Translations under genes and position numbers: made by a program
Assembly: GCF_000006565.2 (NCBI RefSeq)
Contig: NC_031479.1
Coordinates: 5,560,336-5,624,335, forward strand
DNA length: 64,000 nt
Source: Toxoplasma gondii ME49
Lineage: Eukaryota; Apicomplexa; Conoidasida; Eucoccidiorida; Sarcocystidae
Direction of reading: 5' to 3'
Notes under the pieces: generated by a model
What the model was told of the DNA's origin: nothing
Database searches by the model: none
What the model saw: only the letters and a program-made list of their open reading frames with translations
Part shown: positions 24,370 to 36,072 of the stretch, piece after piece
Numbering within the stretch: position 1 is the first letter of the stretch
Layout of the letters: the number at the start of each line of letters is the position of its first letter

Positions 24370-26951
24370 GATAAAACAAGGGGGTCGAGATGGCTCGTGT
24401 AGTCGGGTCCTGAAAGTCGTAGTCGCCCTTGCAAGGACTTGTAGCCGATTTTGTTTTTGCTGCATGAGTAAGGCACTCCATTCCTTGCCCTCCACCCTCT
24501 CTATGACTGCAATGCAAAGCATTTTGCTGGAATTGGAGTCTGTTCCAAGTCCATTGCTACTCAAGCAGAAACTCTATCCATCAGCATAGTCTGGGCACTG
24601 CAGCCCATCTCTACAAGAAATCGAATGAGCCGTGTTTATGACCATCTCGTCAATGAGCTAACAATGGACCCGGAAGAATCCTACAGGGAAAGAGACCGCA
24701 TGGCCATGACCGACGTGAGGCGACAAAGCATGCTCGAGACCTAGTGATGTTGGCAATCAAAAAACAAGTCCGGTTGGCTTAGGGAAAGGATAAGTCGCCT
24801 GTACGCGCGGCGCGCCTTGTGGAGGGGTGGCTAGCAGAGTCAGGTGGTGTTGCCTCTCCTCAACAGTGCCTGTGATTCGAAACATGAATCAGAGTGGCGG
24901 ATGGATATCTTGTAGCTGGAGTTCCTGCAAACCGGCACGCGTCACGAGTCAGCTACTAACCCCGCAAACAGTGAATCCGCTTGGATGTGGGCAGTAACAC
25001 GATAAATCCTACGTGCTAGCACCACACGGACACTTGCACAGAACAAGAAGATGCAGTTGTGTTGTTTACCACGATGATTTCGTGCACTTGACCCTTTTGA
25101 GTTGCTGGTACAGCTACCACGATTGCTTTTACCAAACGGTATGAGCTGTCATAAGTCTAAGCCCAGACGGTTGAGATGCTCTGTCGCGGATACCAGTACG
25201 ATGAACAACCCGTTGGATCCTCCTGCTGTCGACGTGCAGGTGAAGGAGGTGCTGTGTCCTTATTAAGTGAACACGTGAAAGCGCGTGTCCGCCTGCATCC
25301 CGTTCTGGTTCATCCATCCTCTGCTCGCTCGAAGGCCTCCAGAGTTGCGGCAAGGCTTTGCCGGAGTCTCTGACCCCTCTGGCCCCTGGATCTCGAATAT
25401 TTTCGACAAAACCAAATGTAAAGCAAGAATCAGCGAGATAGGATGTGTCCTTTATTTTGCGGTAAGGCGAAATATGATAGGCTCGTGTGTATCAGTCGAG
25501 CCGTTGCTTGTTTGTTGGCTGCCACTGCGTGAGAGGCTTCGAGACTTGTGCGATGAATCCTCAGACTGTAGATTTCCCGCTATCTTCGACACCTTCATCA
25601 AGAGTATAGGACGCGTTGTGGCACCATAGGTTGTAGCAAAATAAACCTGGGGCGGCTACACTGTAGACGAGAGACAGTATCGCACTTTGCAATGTGTAGT
25701 CAGTATCTAAGTTGGCAGTTCCAGCAAGCCAAAAGCCACTCGCAACAAGAGTAATTCAATCAAGTATAGTAGCTATTTAGCTTTGGCCACCAACATGTAG
25801 TCGCACATCCAGTTGCGTTCTCGATGAATTATACGGATTACTGTTACCCCTCGTATTAACAGCGAGAACCCTCAGGTGCTAGAATAAGGAAGGGGCATTG
25901 TATCGGGAGTAATCATGTCTCAGACTCGATTATTTGTAAGTTCTTCTGGGACGCATACACTACGATTTAGACCACATGTTTATAACATGACCTTTGTTTT
26001 ACGTATTCATGTTTTACTGTGCTTGTCATGACTATCCTCTTAGTTGCACTACGTGTAGTGGTATATAGAGTATATTTGGAAAGCCAGTGTTTGAATACAA
26101 GAAGTACAAATATCGTACTGTACCTGGCGAGTCGCTCAAGAATTTTTTCATCCTATTTGATACCTAAGGGATGTAAAGGTGCTCTCGGTCAAGCCGTCGG
26201 GCCATCTCAAATTCATTCTTAAAACCGTTAACACCGCGTGATATAAATAGATATCTGTGTTGCGACGGAGCACAAACAATGCCACGCGCCTAAACAGGAT
26301 TTTCTACCGGGCAAAAGTAGCCTTCCTTAGTCCTCAGAAGCGCAGCAACCTCTTGAAAACGCAGCAACTTGCCGTAGTTGTTACCAAATACGTTTTTCGC
26401 AACCACAGAGTGAAACCTGTCACGGACGCAGCCTCACAACAGCTGCCACACGGCGCATGATCTTTTGCTGTTCAGAGGGGGTCGGTCGATTCATTTAGAG
26501 CCTTCACCCTTTATCTAGTGTACAAAACTTCTCACTGCACCGTAAGATTCGTTTCCATCGCTGACGACGGAGGACCAGCGATTTGTGGGTCGCAGCTTGG
26601 CTACCTCCGTCTTGCATACACCTGCCCACCGTTGTGAAGCCAAACATTTAAAGGCGCCAAGAACGCTTGTTTTCACAACTACGTTTCCTAGTCATGTTAA
26701 ATTATCCGTCCCCCCTTCGCTATTTACTCTGCTGCTTTAGTGTGCCGGGCAGTGTCTGGGCACGGAGGCCGGCTCTGCTCGTAGTAGAAAAATCAGGATC
26801 GGGGTCAAATGTTGCAGGCGCTGCACACTGTAGCGCGTAAGGGTGGTCGATCATTTCTCACCCATTTGCAATTAAGCTTTCGCCTACCATTCTGATAGGT
26901 CTTCAAAACTTTATATACCCTTTGAATCTCAGCAATCGTACGATTCATACA
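24370..26951. other. Non-coding or unassigned stretch upstream of the repeat protein
   Basis: AT-richer sequence with only short frames. The last few hundred bases must contain the promoter and 5' UTR of the gene starting at 26952; a TTTATATA stretch about 40 bases before the ATG is a possible AT-rich element but not a demonstrable signal. Confidence 0.4.
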
Positions 26952-29900
26952 ATGAATCAGCAAACCCCCTGGTCTCAGACCAGAATTCTTTCCTCTACGA
27001 CTACTAAGATGCCTGTTTCTGCTTCAGAGGGAACAGCTCCCTCGAGCATGTGTTCTGACATGAGGCTAAAGGTCCGTTCGCCCGCTGGCTCCGCATATAA
27101 AGACGGTGACTTACTACGACCTGCAAAAAAGCTTCCCCTACCCCTCTCTCCGCTGGAGCAAACGGCCATGGTACTCGCAAGTGGCTGGCGTGCTCTGATG
27201 CGCTGTTGTCAGCCGGTGCTCCCAACCCCCAAAGCGACTGCGTCTGACCACCAGGCACAGGTTCCCTCGTTTGTCGGCCGGGTCGACGAAGGGGAATTCA
27301 ACTTGGAGTGGAAGACCGCAACAAACGACCGCGTCGGCTGTAGACGCACGACACGTGACAACACGGTCTGCCACCAAGCAATGCATTTAGGGGACACCTG
27401 CGCGACGCCGACTGCGGCAACCGAGGACATCGGCTCAGAGTGTGATTGGACTGCTGACGACGCAGCAGTTGTTCCGTCGCTGTGGAGCGGTTTCGACGAT
27501 GAAGCGCTTATGCTACAATCAACGAGCGCCGTCACAGATCCCCTCGCGTGTAGAAGCTCCGGCTGTGAAAGCGCGACCAGGTTTAGGCCCTTGCTGCTCT
27601 CGGATCTCCTTTCCGCAGAGTCGAGTGACGAGATCGACTTGGAATTGGCTATGGATCCCTACGAACCGGTGGTTCTTTCCTTGTCGCTCAGTCAAATAGA
27701 CGAAGAGGAAATCAGTACGGAGACGAAGAGCCTATGCGGTTGTGGACAACAGCGCGTATGCACACCGCGAGTCGCGACTACCCCTGAAAACGGAGCACAT
27801 GATACGCGATATCTCTGTTGGACGCCGACTCCGAGAAGCGAGGAGTTCGACTCGGAGTCGGAGAATGGCCCTTGCGAAGCAGCAGCTGTTCCGTGGTCCT
27901 TCAGTCAAACCAACGAACAGAGGCTTTACACATCGAGAACTACCCCGAGAGACCACCGTGTCACGCGTCAACGAACGAGTCGTGGAAGGCTGTTCCCAAG
28001 TAAAGCCCAGCTGCTGTCGGATCTCCGGCTGACGCTGATAGAGGCGATTGACCAGATGGACTCGCGAAGTGCAATCGTCACCGGGATAACAGGGGTCGAT
28101 TCATCTTGTTTTAGTCGGGTCGAAGATGGCGAAGTCGATTTCGAGGACAATGGCAACTGCCGCGTCGCGTGTCCACGTAGACAACATCCCCGACGGAGAA
28201 GAAGAGGAAGAGGCCGCCGTCGACCCATTCCATGCTATACGGCAGAGGTGGAGCAAGTGGTCCATTTGCCGAAGGATGAAAGTACGGTTGATGAGATCAC
28301 CGGTATCCCATACTTCATCGAAGACGTCAACATAGAGGATATCTGCTTCTACAGAGTCACGGCAAACAACCGGCGCGTGGCGCATGCCCAAACTCCCCGA
28401 GAACGGAATATCCTAAAGAATTTTTTGAGCAACGCAATGCGCCATATGCTGCCTCCATCGGTGGAAGACTTCTACGCGATGCCCACTCAAATCACAAATG
28501 GGGTACGAATCAACGGCGGCCCTAGCATACTCGCACGAGGCGATGAAGACGAGCCGGAGGACCAGAAAGCTCTCCAGGACGCGAACAGCATCTCGCCTGG
28601 ACGTGCAACACCGGGCAGAAAGCTCCGACGTAAACAGGCTGGCACCGAGAAACGCTGCACCTACAGGGTGATTTTGCGACATCAGGAGATTATAGTATCG
28701 TCAGAGTCCGAAGAAGACTACGACGGTCCGCTTTCGCCGGTGTCCGAAGAAGACAGTGATGATACGTTTCTGCCACAGTCCCTCGAAGCAGAATCGGACG
28801 ACGCAGCTCCATCAGGATCCGAGGGAGACGCCAGCGATCTTTCCAGTGCCTTCGCAATGTCCACGCAAGCCGACGAAGAGGCGCAAGACTTCGACAGAGA
28901 CCTTCGTCGTGTGCACAGCGTCGCGTCTTCACGTACCTCGTACAGCAGAGCGACCGACACGGAGCCTCCCGCCACGCCGAGTCTCGGTGCCGCTTCGTCA
29001 GAGTTCGAAGGAGACAGTGACGAGGAGAATTCGTCGGGATCCGAAGAAGACAGTGATGATACGTTTCTGCCACAGTCCCTCGAAGCAGAATCGGACGACG
29101 CAGCTCCATCAGGATCCGAGGGAGACGCCAGCGATCTTTCCAGTGCCTTCGCAATGTCCACGCAAGCCGACGAAGAGGCGCAAGACTTCGACAGAGACCT
29201 TCGTCGTGTGCACAGCGTCGCGTCTTCACGTACCTCGTACAGCAGAGCGACCGACACGGAGCCTCCCGCCACGCCGAGTCTCGGTGCCGCTTCGTCAGAG
29301 TTCGAAGGAGACAGTGACGAGGAGAATTCGTCGGGGTCCGAAGAAGACATCGATGATACGTTTCTGCCACAGTCCCTCGAAGCAGAATCGGACGACGCAG
29401 CTCCATCAGGATCCGAGGGAGACGCCAGCGATCTTTCCAGTGCCTTCGCAATGTCCACGCAAGCCGACGAAGAGGCGCAAGACTTCGACAGAGACCTTCG
29501 TCGTGTGCACAGCGTCGCGTCTTCACGTACCTCGTACAGCAGAGCGACCGACACGGAGCCTCCCGCCACGCCGAGTCTCGGTGCCGCTTCGTCAGAGTTC
29601 GAAGGAGACAGTGACGAGGAGAATTCGTCGGGATCCGAAGAAGACAGTGATGATACGTTTCTGCCACAGTCCCTCGAAGCAGAATCGGACGACGCAGCTC
29701 CATCAGGATCCGAGGGAGACGCCAGCGATCTTTCCAGTGCCTTCGCAATGTCCACGCAAGCCGACGAAGAGGCGCAAGACTTCGACAGAGACCTTCGTCG
29801 TGTGCACAGCGTCGCGTCTTCACGTACCTCGTACAGCAGAGCGACCGACACGGAGCCTCCCGCCACGCCGAGTCTCGGTGCCGCTTCGTCAGAGTTCGAA

Positions 29901-30344
29901 GGAGACAGTGACGAGGAGAATTCGTCGGGATCCGAAGAAGACAGTGATGATACGTTTCTGCCACAGTCCCTCGAAGCAGAATCGGACGACGCAGCTCCAT
30001 CAGGATCCGAGGGAGACGCCAGCGATCTTTCCAGTGCCTTCGCAATGTCCACGCAAGCCGACGAAGAGGCGCAAGACTTCGACAGAGACCTTCGTCGTGT
30101 GCACAGCGTCGCGTCTTCACGTACCTCGTACAGCAAAGCGACCGACACGGAGCCTCCCGCCACGCCGAGTCTCGGTGCCGCTTCGTCAGAGTTCGAAGGA
30201 GACAGTGACGAGGAGAATGCGTCGGGGTCCGAAGAAGACAGCGGCGTCATTTCGTCCGGATCTGATGAAGTCTCGAATGACACCGGTTCACCAAGGATGT
30301 CCGAAGACGACTATCACAGCAAGGCTTTCGCAGTCCAAAAATGA
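26952..30344 (+). CDS. Acidic repeat protein of 1130 residues, unrecognised family
   Basis: A single uninterrupted frame. The first true ATG is at 26952 (context CATACAATGA); the frame extends 5' only through non-ATG codons. There is no signal peptide or membrane span. Residues ~1-590 are hydrophilic and carry a degenerate recurring motif with an Arg-Val pair followed by Arg/Thr-rich residues (DRVGCRRTTRDN, QQRVCTPRVATTPEN, HRVTRQRTSRGR, CRVACPRRQHPRRRRRGRGR, NRRVAHAQTPRERN), usually after an acidic stretch. The RG-rich run near residue 410 could act in nuclear localisation or RNA binding. Residues ~598-1092 are five near-identical 99-residue units rich in Asp, Glu and Ser, each with the same motif again (RRVHSVASSRTSYSR). 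A short tail ends KAFAVQK. Function unknown; an intrinsically disordered protein is likely. Confidence 0.72.
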   Translation: MNQQTPWSQTRILSSTTTKMPVSASEGTAPSSMCSDMRLKVRSPAGSAYKDGDLLRPAKKLPLPLSPLEQTAMVLASGWRALMRCCQPVLPTPKATASDHQAQVPSFVGRVDEGEFNLEWKTATNDRVGCRRTTRDNTVCHQAMHLGDTCATPTAATEDIGSECDWTADDAAVVPSLWSGFDDEALMLQSTSAVTDPLACRSSGCESATRFRPLLLSDLLSAESSDEIDLELAMDPYEPVVLSLSLSQIDEEEISTETKSLCGCGQQRVCTPRVATTPENGAHDTRYLCWTPTPRSEEFDSESENGPCEAAAVPWSFSQTNEQRLYTSRTTPRDHRVTRQRTSRGRLFPSKAQLLSDLRLTLIEAIDQMDSRSAIVTGITGVDSSCFSRVEDGEVDFEDNGNCRVACPRRQHPRRRRRGRGRRRPIPCYTAEVEQVVHLPKDESTVDEITGIPYFIEDVNIEDICFYRVTANNRRVAHAQTPRERNILKNFLSNAMRHMLPPSVEDFYAMPTQITNGVRINGGPSILARGDEDEPEDQKALQDANSISPGRATPGRKLRRKQAGTEKRCTYRVILRHQEIIVSSESEEDYDGPLSPVSEEDSDDTFLPQSLEAESDDAAPSGSEGDASDLSSAFAMSTQADEEAQDFDRDLRRVHSVASSRTSYSRATDTEPPATPSLGAASSEFEGDSDEENSSGSEEDSDDTFLPQSLEAESDDAAPSGSEGDASDLSSAFAMSTQADEEAQDFDRDLRRVHSVASSRTSYSRATDTEPPATPSLGAASSEFEGDSDEENSSGSEEDIDDTFLPQSLEAESDDAAPSGSEGDASDLSSAFAMSTQADEEAQDFDRDLRRVHSVASSRTSYSRATDTEPPATPSLGAASSEFEGDSDEENSSGSEEDSDDTFLPQSLEAESDDAAPSGSEGDASDLSSAFAMSTQADEEAQDFDRDLRRVHSVASSRTSYSRATDTEPPATPSLGAASSEFEGDSDEENSSGSEEDSDDTFLPQSLEAESDDAAPSGSEGDASDLSSAFAMSTQADEEAQDFDRDLRRVHSVASSRTSYSKATDTEPPATPSLGAASSEFEGDSDEENASGSEEDSGVISSGSDEVSNDTGSPRMSEDDYHSKAFAVQK
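28743..30227 (+). repeat. Five tandem 297-bp units inside the acidic repeat protein
   Basis: The marker GATGATACG recurs at 28758, 29055, 29352, 29649 and 29946, giving an exact period of 297 bp (99 codons). Units are almost identical. The differences seen are few: AGTGAT versus ATCGAT at the start of unit 3, a G/A at the glycine codon before it, and AGCAAA for AGCAGA in unit 5. The homogeneity implies recent amplification or gene conversion. Confidence 0.97.
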
Positions 30345-30686
30345 AGCTAGCCGATCTCCATGTGCTCTCACGGCAACCACATATGACCCGCCTACACTAA
30401 GGAACATGCCGTCAACCAGCAGCTCCTTCGCTCCCTCGAAACGGACCCTCTTCCTGCAGATGTGCTCCCTCTTCGGCGTCACCACAGCCGCAGCCTCCCA
30501 ACGCCTCCATGTCACTTCAACCTCTTCTCTTTCGTTCTTCCGAAAACGGTCGAAAAAAAACGAAACAAAATCAAAAAAAAAATTAAAACAAAAAGGACCG
30601 AATCACAAAAAATATATAAAACTCAAAACAAAAACAAACAAATTCAAAAAATAAAATCAAAAAACAATAAAAAAAACGAAAGAAAA
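30345..30686. other. 3' flank of the repeat protein and A-rich entry into the satellite array
   Basis: About 200 bases of unique-looking sequence follow the stop codon, then an A-rich tract broken by C and T. The segment from about 30475 recurs, diverged, right after the assembly gap at 31777. Confidence 0.6.
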
Positions 30687-33600
30687 GCTTCTCTCCCCTT
30701 CCTGCTTGCAGCCCCAGCCCAGGTCGAACCCCATACTTGGATTCTTCCTCCGAACGGAGCCACTGACTCTGTCTCCCGCTTTCGGCCTCATCTCCAGTCT
30801 TCGTTTCTCTACGCCGCCCTCTCCAGTCCTCGTTTCTCTACGGCGCCGCCCCAAGCGTCACACAAAGCAAAGGGTCCTGGCGCCTCTATCGCATTCGGCT
30901 TTCTTGTTTCGAGCCGTCAGAAACAGCCAAGTAGGAACCCTCTTCTCTTCCCCCTTCCGTCCAATCCAGCCACCGCCTACCTGTCCCTCGCCCTGTTCTC
31001 CAGTTCTGATTCCTCTCCGGCTCCCCGCCTTTGTATCGCCATTCAACTCTCATCTTTCGTGGTCTCAAGGACAGGCTCAGAGGCGATCTAACAGAAAAAA
31101 AGCATTCCTGGTCCGCTGACTCGCGCCCCCGCAGACAGCGAAGCTGGAATAAAAAAAATAAAAAACACAAAACAAAAAAAATCAAAAAAAAATCAAAAAA
31201 AACATATGAAACAAACCTAACAAAAAAGGCTTCTTTCCCCTTCCTGCTTGTAGCCCCAGCCCAGGCCGAACCCCATACTTGGATTCTTCCTCCGAACGGA
31301 GCCACCCACTCCGTGTCCCGCCTTCGGCCTCATCTCCAGTCTTCGTTTCCCTACGGCGCCGCCCCAAGTGTGTCACCAAGCAAAGGGTCCTGGCGCCTCT
31401 ACCGCATTCGGCTTTCTTGTTTCGAGCCGTCAGAAACAGCCAAGTCGGAACCCTCTTCTCTTCCCCCTTCCGTCCAATCCAGCCACCGCCTACCTGTCCC
31501 TCGCCCTGTTCTCCAGTTCTGATTCCTCTCCGGCTCCCCACCTTTGTATCGCCATTCAACTCTCATCTTTCGTGGTCTCAAGGACAGGCTCAGAGGCGAT
31601 CTAACAGAAAAAAAGCATTCCTGGTTCGCTGACTCGCGCCCCCGCAGACAGCGAAGCCGGAAATAAAAAAAAATAAAAAACAACAAAAACAAAAAAAAAT
31701 ACAAAAAAAAAAATACAAAAATAAAAAAAAAACAAAACAAAAAAAAAAGTTTACTANNNNNNNNNNNNNNNNNNNNGCCGTCACCACAGCCGCAGCTCCC
31801 CAACGCCTCCATGTCACTTCAACCTTCTCTTTCGTTCTTCCGAAAACGGTCGAAAAAAAAACGAAACAAAATCAAAAAAAAAATAAAAGAAAAAGGACCA
31901 AATCACAAAAAATATAAAAAAAACAAAAACAAAAAAAATTCAAAAAATAAAATCAAAAAACAAAAAAAAAAGAAAGAAAGCTTCTCTCCCCTTCCTGCTT
32001 GCAGCCCCAGCCCAGGTCGAACCCCATACTTGGATTCTTCCTCCGAACGGAGCCACTGACTCTGTCTCCCGCTTTCGGCCTCATCTCCAGTCTTCGTTTC
32101 TCTACGCCGCCCTCTCCAGTCCTCGTTTCTCTACGGCGCCGCCCCAAGCGTCACACAAAGCAAAGGGTCCTGGCGCCTCTATCGCATTCGGCTTTCTTGT
32201 TTCGAGCCGTCAGAAACAGCCAAGTAGGAACCCTCTTCTCTTCCCCCTTCCGTCCAATCCAGCCACCGCCTACCTGTCCCTCGCCCTGTTCTCCAGTTCT
32301 GATCCTTCTCCGGCTCCCCGCCTTTGTATCGCCATCCACTTCTCATCTTTCGTGGTCTCAAGGACAGGCTCAGAGGCGATTTAACAGAAAAAAAGCATTC
32401 CGGGTCCGCTGACTCGCGCCCCAGCAGACAGCGAAGCCGGAATGAAAAAAACAAAAAAAATCAAACAAAAATCAAAAAAAATATCAAAAAAAAACAAAAA
32501 AAAAGCTTCTCTCCCCTTCCTGCTTGCAGCCCCAGCCCAGGTCGAACCCCATACTTGGATTCTTCCTCCGAACGGAGCCACTGACTCTGTCTCCCGCTTT
32601 CGGCCTCATCTCCAGTCTTCGTTTCTCTACGCCGCCCTCTCCAGTCTTCGTTTCTCTACGCCGCCCTCTCCAGTCCTCGTTTCTCTACGGCGCCGCCCCA
32701 AGCGTCACACAAAGCAAAGGGTCCTGGCGCCTCTATCGCATTCGGCTTTCTTGTTTCGAGCCGTCAGAAACAGCCAAGTCGGAACCCTCTTCTCTTCCCC
32801 CTTCCGTCCAATCCAGCCACCGCCTACCTGTCCCTCGCCCTGTTCTCCAGTTCTGATCCTTCTCCGGCTCCCCGCCTTTGTATCGCCATCCACTTCTCAT
32901 CTTTCGTGGTCTCAAGGACAGGCTCAGAGGCGATTTAACAGAAAAAAAGCATTCCGGGTCCGCTGACTCGCGCCCCCGCAGACAGCGAAGCCGGAATAAA
33001 AAAAAATAAAAAAACACAAAACAAAAAAAATCAAAAAAAAAATCAAAAAAAAAATCAAAAAAAATAAAAAAACAAACAAAAAAAGGCTTCTTTCCCCTTC
33101 CTGCTTGTAGCCCCAGCCCAGGTCGAACCCCATACTTGGATTCTTCCTCCGAACGGAGCCACCCACTCCGTGTCCCGCCTTCGGCCTCATCTCCAGTCTT
33201 CGTTTCTCTACGCCGCCATCTCCAGTCCTCGTTTCTCTACGGCGCCGCCCCAAGTGTGTCACCAAGCAAAGGGTCCTGGCGCCTCTACCGCATTCGGCTT
33301 TCTTGTTTCGAGCCGTCAGAAACAGCCAAGTCGGAACCCTCTTCTCTTCCCCCTTCCGTCCAATCCAGCCACCGCCTACCTGTCCCTCGCCCTGTTCTCC
33401 AGTTCTGATTCCTCTCCGGCTCCCCGCCTTTGTATCGCCATTCAACTCTCATCTTTCGTGGTCTCAAGGACAGGCTCAGAGGCGATCTAACAGAAAAAAA
33501 GCATTCCGGGTCCGCTGACTCGCGCCCCCGCAGACAGCGAAGCCGGAATAAAAAAAAATAAAAAAACACAAAACAAAAAAAATCAAAAAAAAAATCAAAA

Positions 33601-36072
33601 TAAAAAAAAACAAACAAAAAAAAGTTTCTCTTCCCTTCCTGTTTGTAGCCCCAGCCCAGGTCGAACCCCATACTTGGATTCTTCCTCCGAACGGAGCCAC
33701 CCACTCCGTGTCCCGCCTTCGGCCTCATCTCCAGTCTTCGTTTCTCTACGCCGCCATCTCCAGTCCTCGTTTCTCTACGGCGCCGCCCCAAGTGTGTCAC
33801 CAAGCAAAGGGTCCTGGCGCCTCTACCGCATTCGGCTCTCTTGTTTCGAGCCGTCAGAAACAGCCAAGTCGGAACCCTCTTCTCTTCCCCCTTCCGTCCA
33901 ATCCAGCCACCGCCTACCTGTCCCTCGCCCTGTTCTCCAGTTCTGATTCCTCTCCGGCTCCCCGCCTTTGTATGGCCATTCAACTCTCATCTTTCGTGGT
34001 CTCAAGGACAGGCTCAGAGGCGATCTAACAGAAAAAAAGCATTCCTGGTCCGCTGACTCGCGCCCCCGCAGACAGCGAAGCTGGAATAAAAAAAATAAAA
34101 AAACACAAAACAAAAAAAATCAAAAAAAAAATCAAAAAAAAACATATGAAAAAAAAACCTAACAAAAAAAGGCTTCTTTCCCCTTCCTGCTTGTAGCCCC
34201 AGCCCAGGCCGAACCCCATACTTGGATTCTTCCTCCGAACGGAGCCACCCACTCCGTGTCCCGCCTTCGGCCTCATCTCCAGTCTTCGTTTCCCTACGGC
34301 GCCGCCCCAAGTGTGTCACCAAGCAAAGGGTCCTGGCGCCTCTACCGCATTCGGCTTTCTTGTTTCGAGCCGTCAGAAACAGCCAAGTCGGAACCCTCTT
34401 CTCTTCCCCCTTCCGTCCAATCCAGCCACCGCCTACCTGTCCCTCGCCCTGTTCTCCAGTTCTGATTCCTCTCCGGCTCCCCGCCTTTGTATCGCCATTC
34501 AACTCTCATCTTTCGTGGTCTCAAGGACAGGCTCAGAGGCGATCTAACAGAAAAAAAGCATTCCGGGTCCGCTGACTCGCGCCCCCGCAGACAGCGAAGC
34601 CGGAATAAAAAAAAATAAAAAAACACAAAACAAAAAAAATCAAAAAAAAATCAAAAAAAAAATCAAAAAAAATAAAAAAAAAGCTTCTCTTCCCTTCCTG
34701 TTTGTAGCCCCAGCCCAGGTCGAACCCCATACTTGGATTCTTCCTCCGAACGGAGCCACCCACTCCGTGTCCCGCCTTCGGCCTCATCTCCAGTCTTCGT
34801 TTCTCTACGCCGCCATCTCCAGTCCTCGTTTCTCTACGGCGCCGCCCCAAGTGTGTCACCAAGCAAAGGGTCCTGGCGCCTCTACCGCATTCGGCTTTCT
34901 TGTTTCGAGCCGTCAGAAACAGCCAAGTCGGAACCCTCTTCTCTTCCCCCTTCCGTCCAATCCAGCCACCGCCTACCTGTCCCTCGCCCTGTTCTCCAGT
35001 TCTGATTCCTCTCCGGCTCCCCGCCTTTGTATCGCCATCCACTTCTCATCTTTCGTGGTCTCAGGGACAGGCTCAGAGGCGATCTAACAGAAAAAAAGCA
35101 TTCCGGGTCCGCTGACTCGCGCCCCCGCAGACAGCCAAGACGGAATAAAAAAAAATAAAAAAACCAAAACAAAAAAAATCAAAAAAAAAATCAAAAAAAA
35201 ACAAAAAAAATAAAAAAAACAAACAAAAAAAGTTTCTCTTCCCTTCCTGTTTGTAGCCCCAGCCCAGGTCGAACCCCATACTTGGATTCTTCCTCCGAAC
35301 GGAGCCACCCACTCCGTGTCCCGCCTTCGGCCTCATCTCCAGTCTTCGTTTCTCTACGCCGCCATCTCCAGTCCTCGTTTCTCTACGGCGCCGCCCCAAG
35401 TGTGTCACCAAGCAAAGGGTCCTGGCGCCTCTACCGCATTCGGCTTTCTTGTTTCGAGCCGTCAGAAACAGCCAAGTCGGAACCCTCTTCTCTTCCCCCT
35501 TCCGTCCAATCCAGCCACCGCCTACCTGTCCCTCGCCCTGTTCTCCAGTTCTGATTCCTCTCCGGCTCCCCGCCTTTGTATCGCCATTCAACTCTCATCT
35601 TTCGTGGTCTCAAGGACAGGCTCAGAGGCGATCTAACAGAAAAAAAGCATTCCGGGTCCGCTGACTCGCGCCCCCGCAGACAGCGAAGCCGGAATAAAAA
35701 ATAAAAAAAATCACAAACAAAAAAAATCAAAAAAAAATCAAAAAAAAAATATAAAAAAGAAAACTAACAAAAAAAGGCTTCTTTCCCCTTCCTGCTTGTA
35801 GCCCCAGCCCAGGTCGAACCCCATACTTGGATTCTTCCTCCGAACGGAGCCACCCACTCCGTGTCCCGCCTTCGGCCCCATCTCCAGTCTTCGTTTCTCT
35901 ACGCCGCCATCTCCAGTCCTCGTTTCTCTACGGCGCCGCCCCAAGTGTGTCACCAAGCAAAGAGTCCTGGCGCCTCTACCGCATTCGGCTTTCTTGTTTC
36001 GAGCCGTCAGAAACAGCCAAGTCGGAACCCTCTTCTCTTCCCCCTTCCGTCCAATCCAGCCACCGCCTACCT
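30687..36072 (+). repeat. Tandem satellite array, about ten units of 0.51-0.58 kb
   Basis: Each unit begins with an A-rich spacer, then a GCTTCT(C/T)T..CCCTTCCTG start, followed by about 400 bp of conserved GC-richer sequence. Unit starts are near 30687, 31228, 31979, 32505, 33085, 33624, 34171, 34682, 35232 and 35776; spacing varies mainly through the A-rich spacer. Read on the minus strand, the unit shows blockwise resemblance, in the same order, to the T. gondii 529-bp element as I remember it, including T-rich tracts and an AATGCGAT segment. The frames across it are shadows. Confidence 0.95.
31757..31776. other. Assembly gap (20 N)
   Basis: A run of 20 undetermined bases within the left satellite array. 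The sequence after it resumes with a diverged second copy of the array-entry sequence found at about 30475, so the true copy number and local order are uncertain. Confidence 0.99.

Noticed and set aside
28690..30654. Long alternative frames across the 297-bp repeats (632 aa plus, 476 and 521 aa minus)
   Set aside because: They exist because a stop-free unit was copied in multiples of three. Only the main plus frame has an ATG, a coherent N-terminal half and acidic composition on both sides of the repeats.
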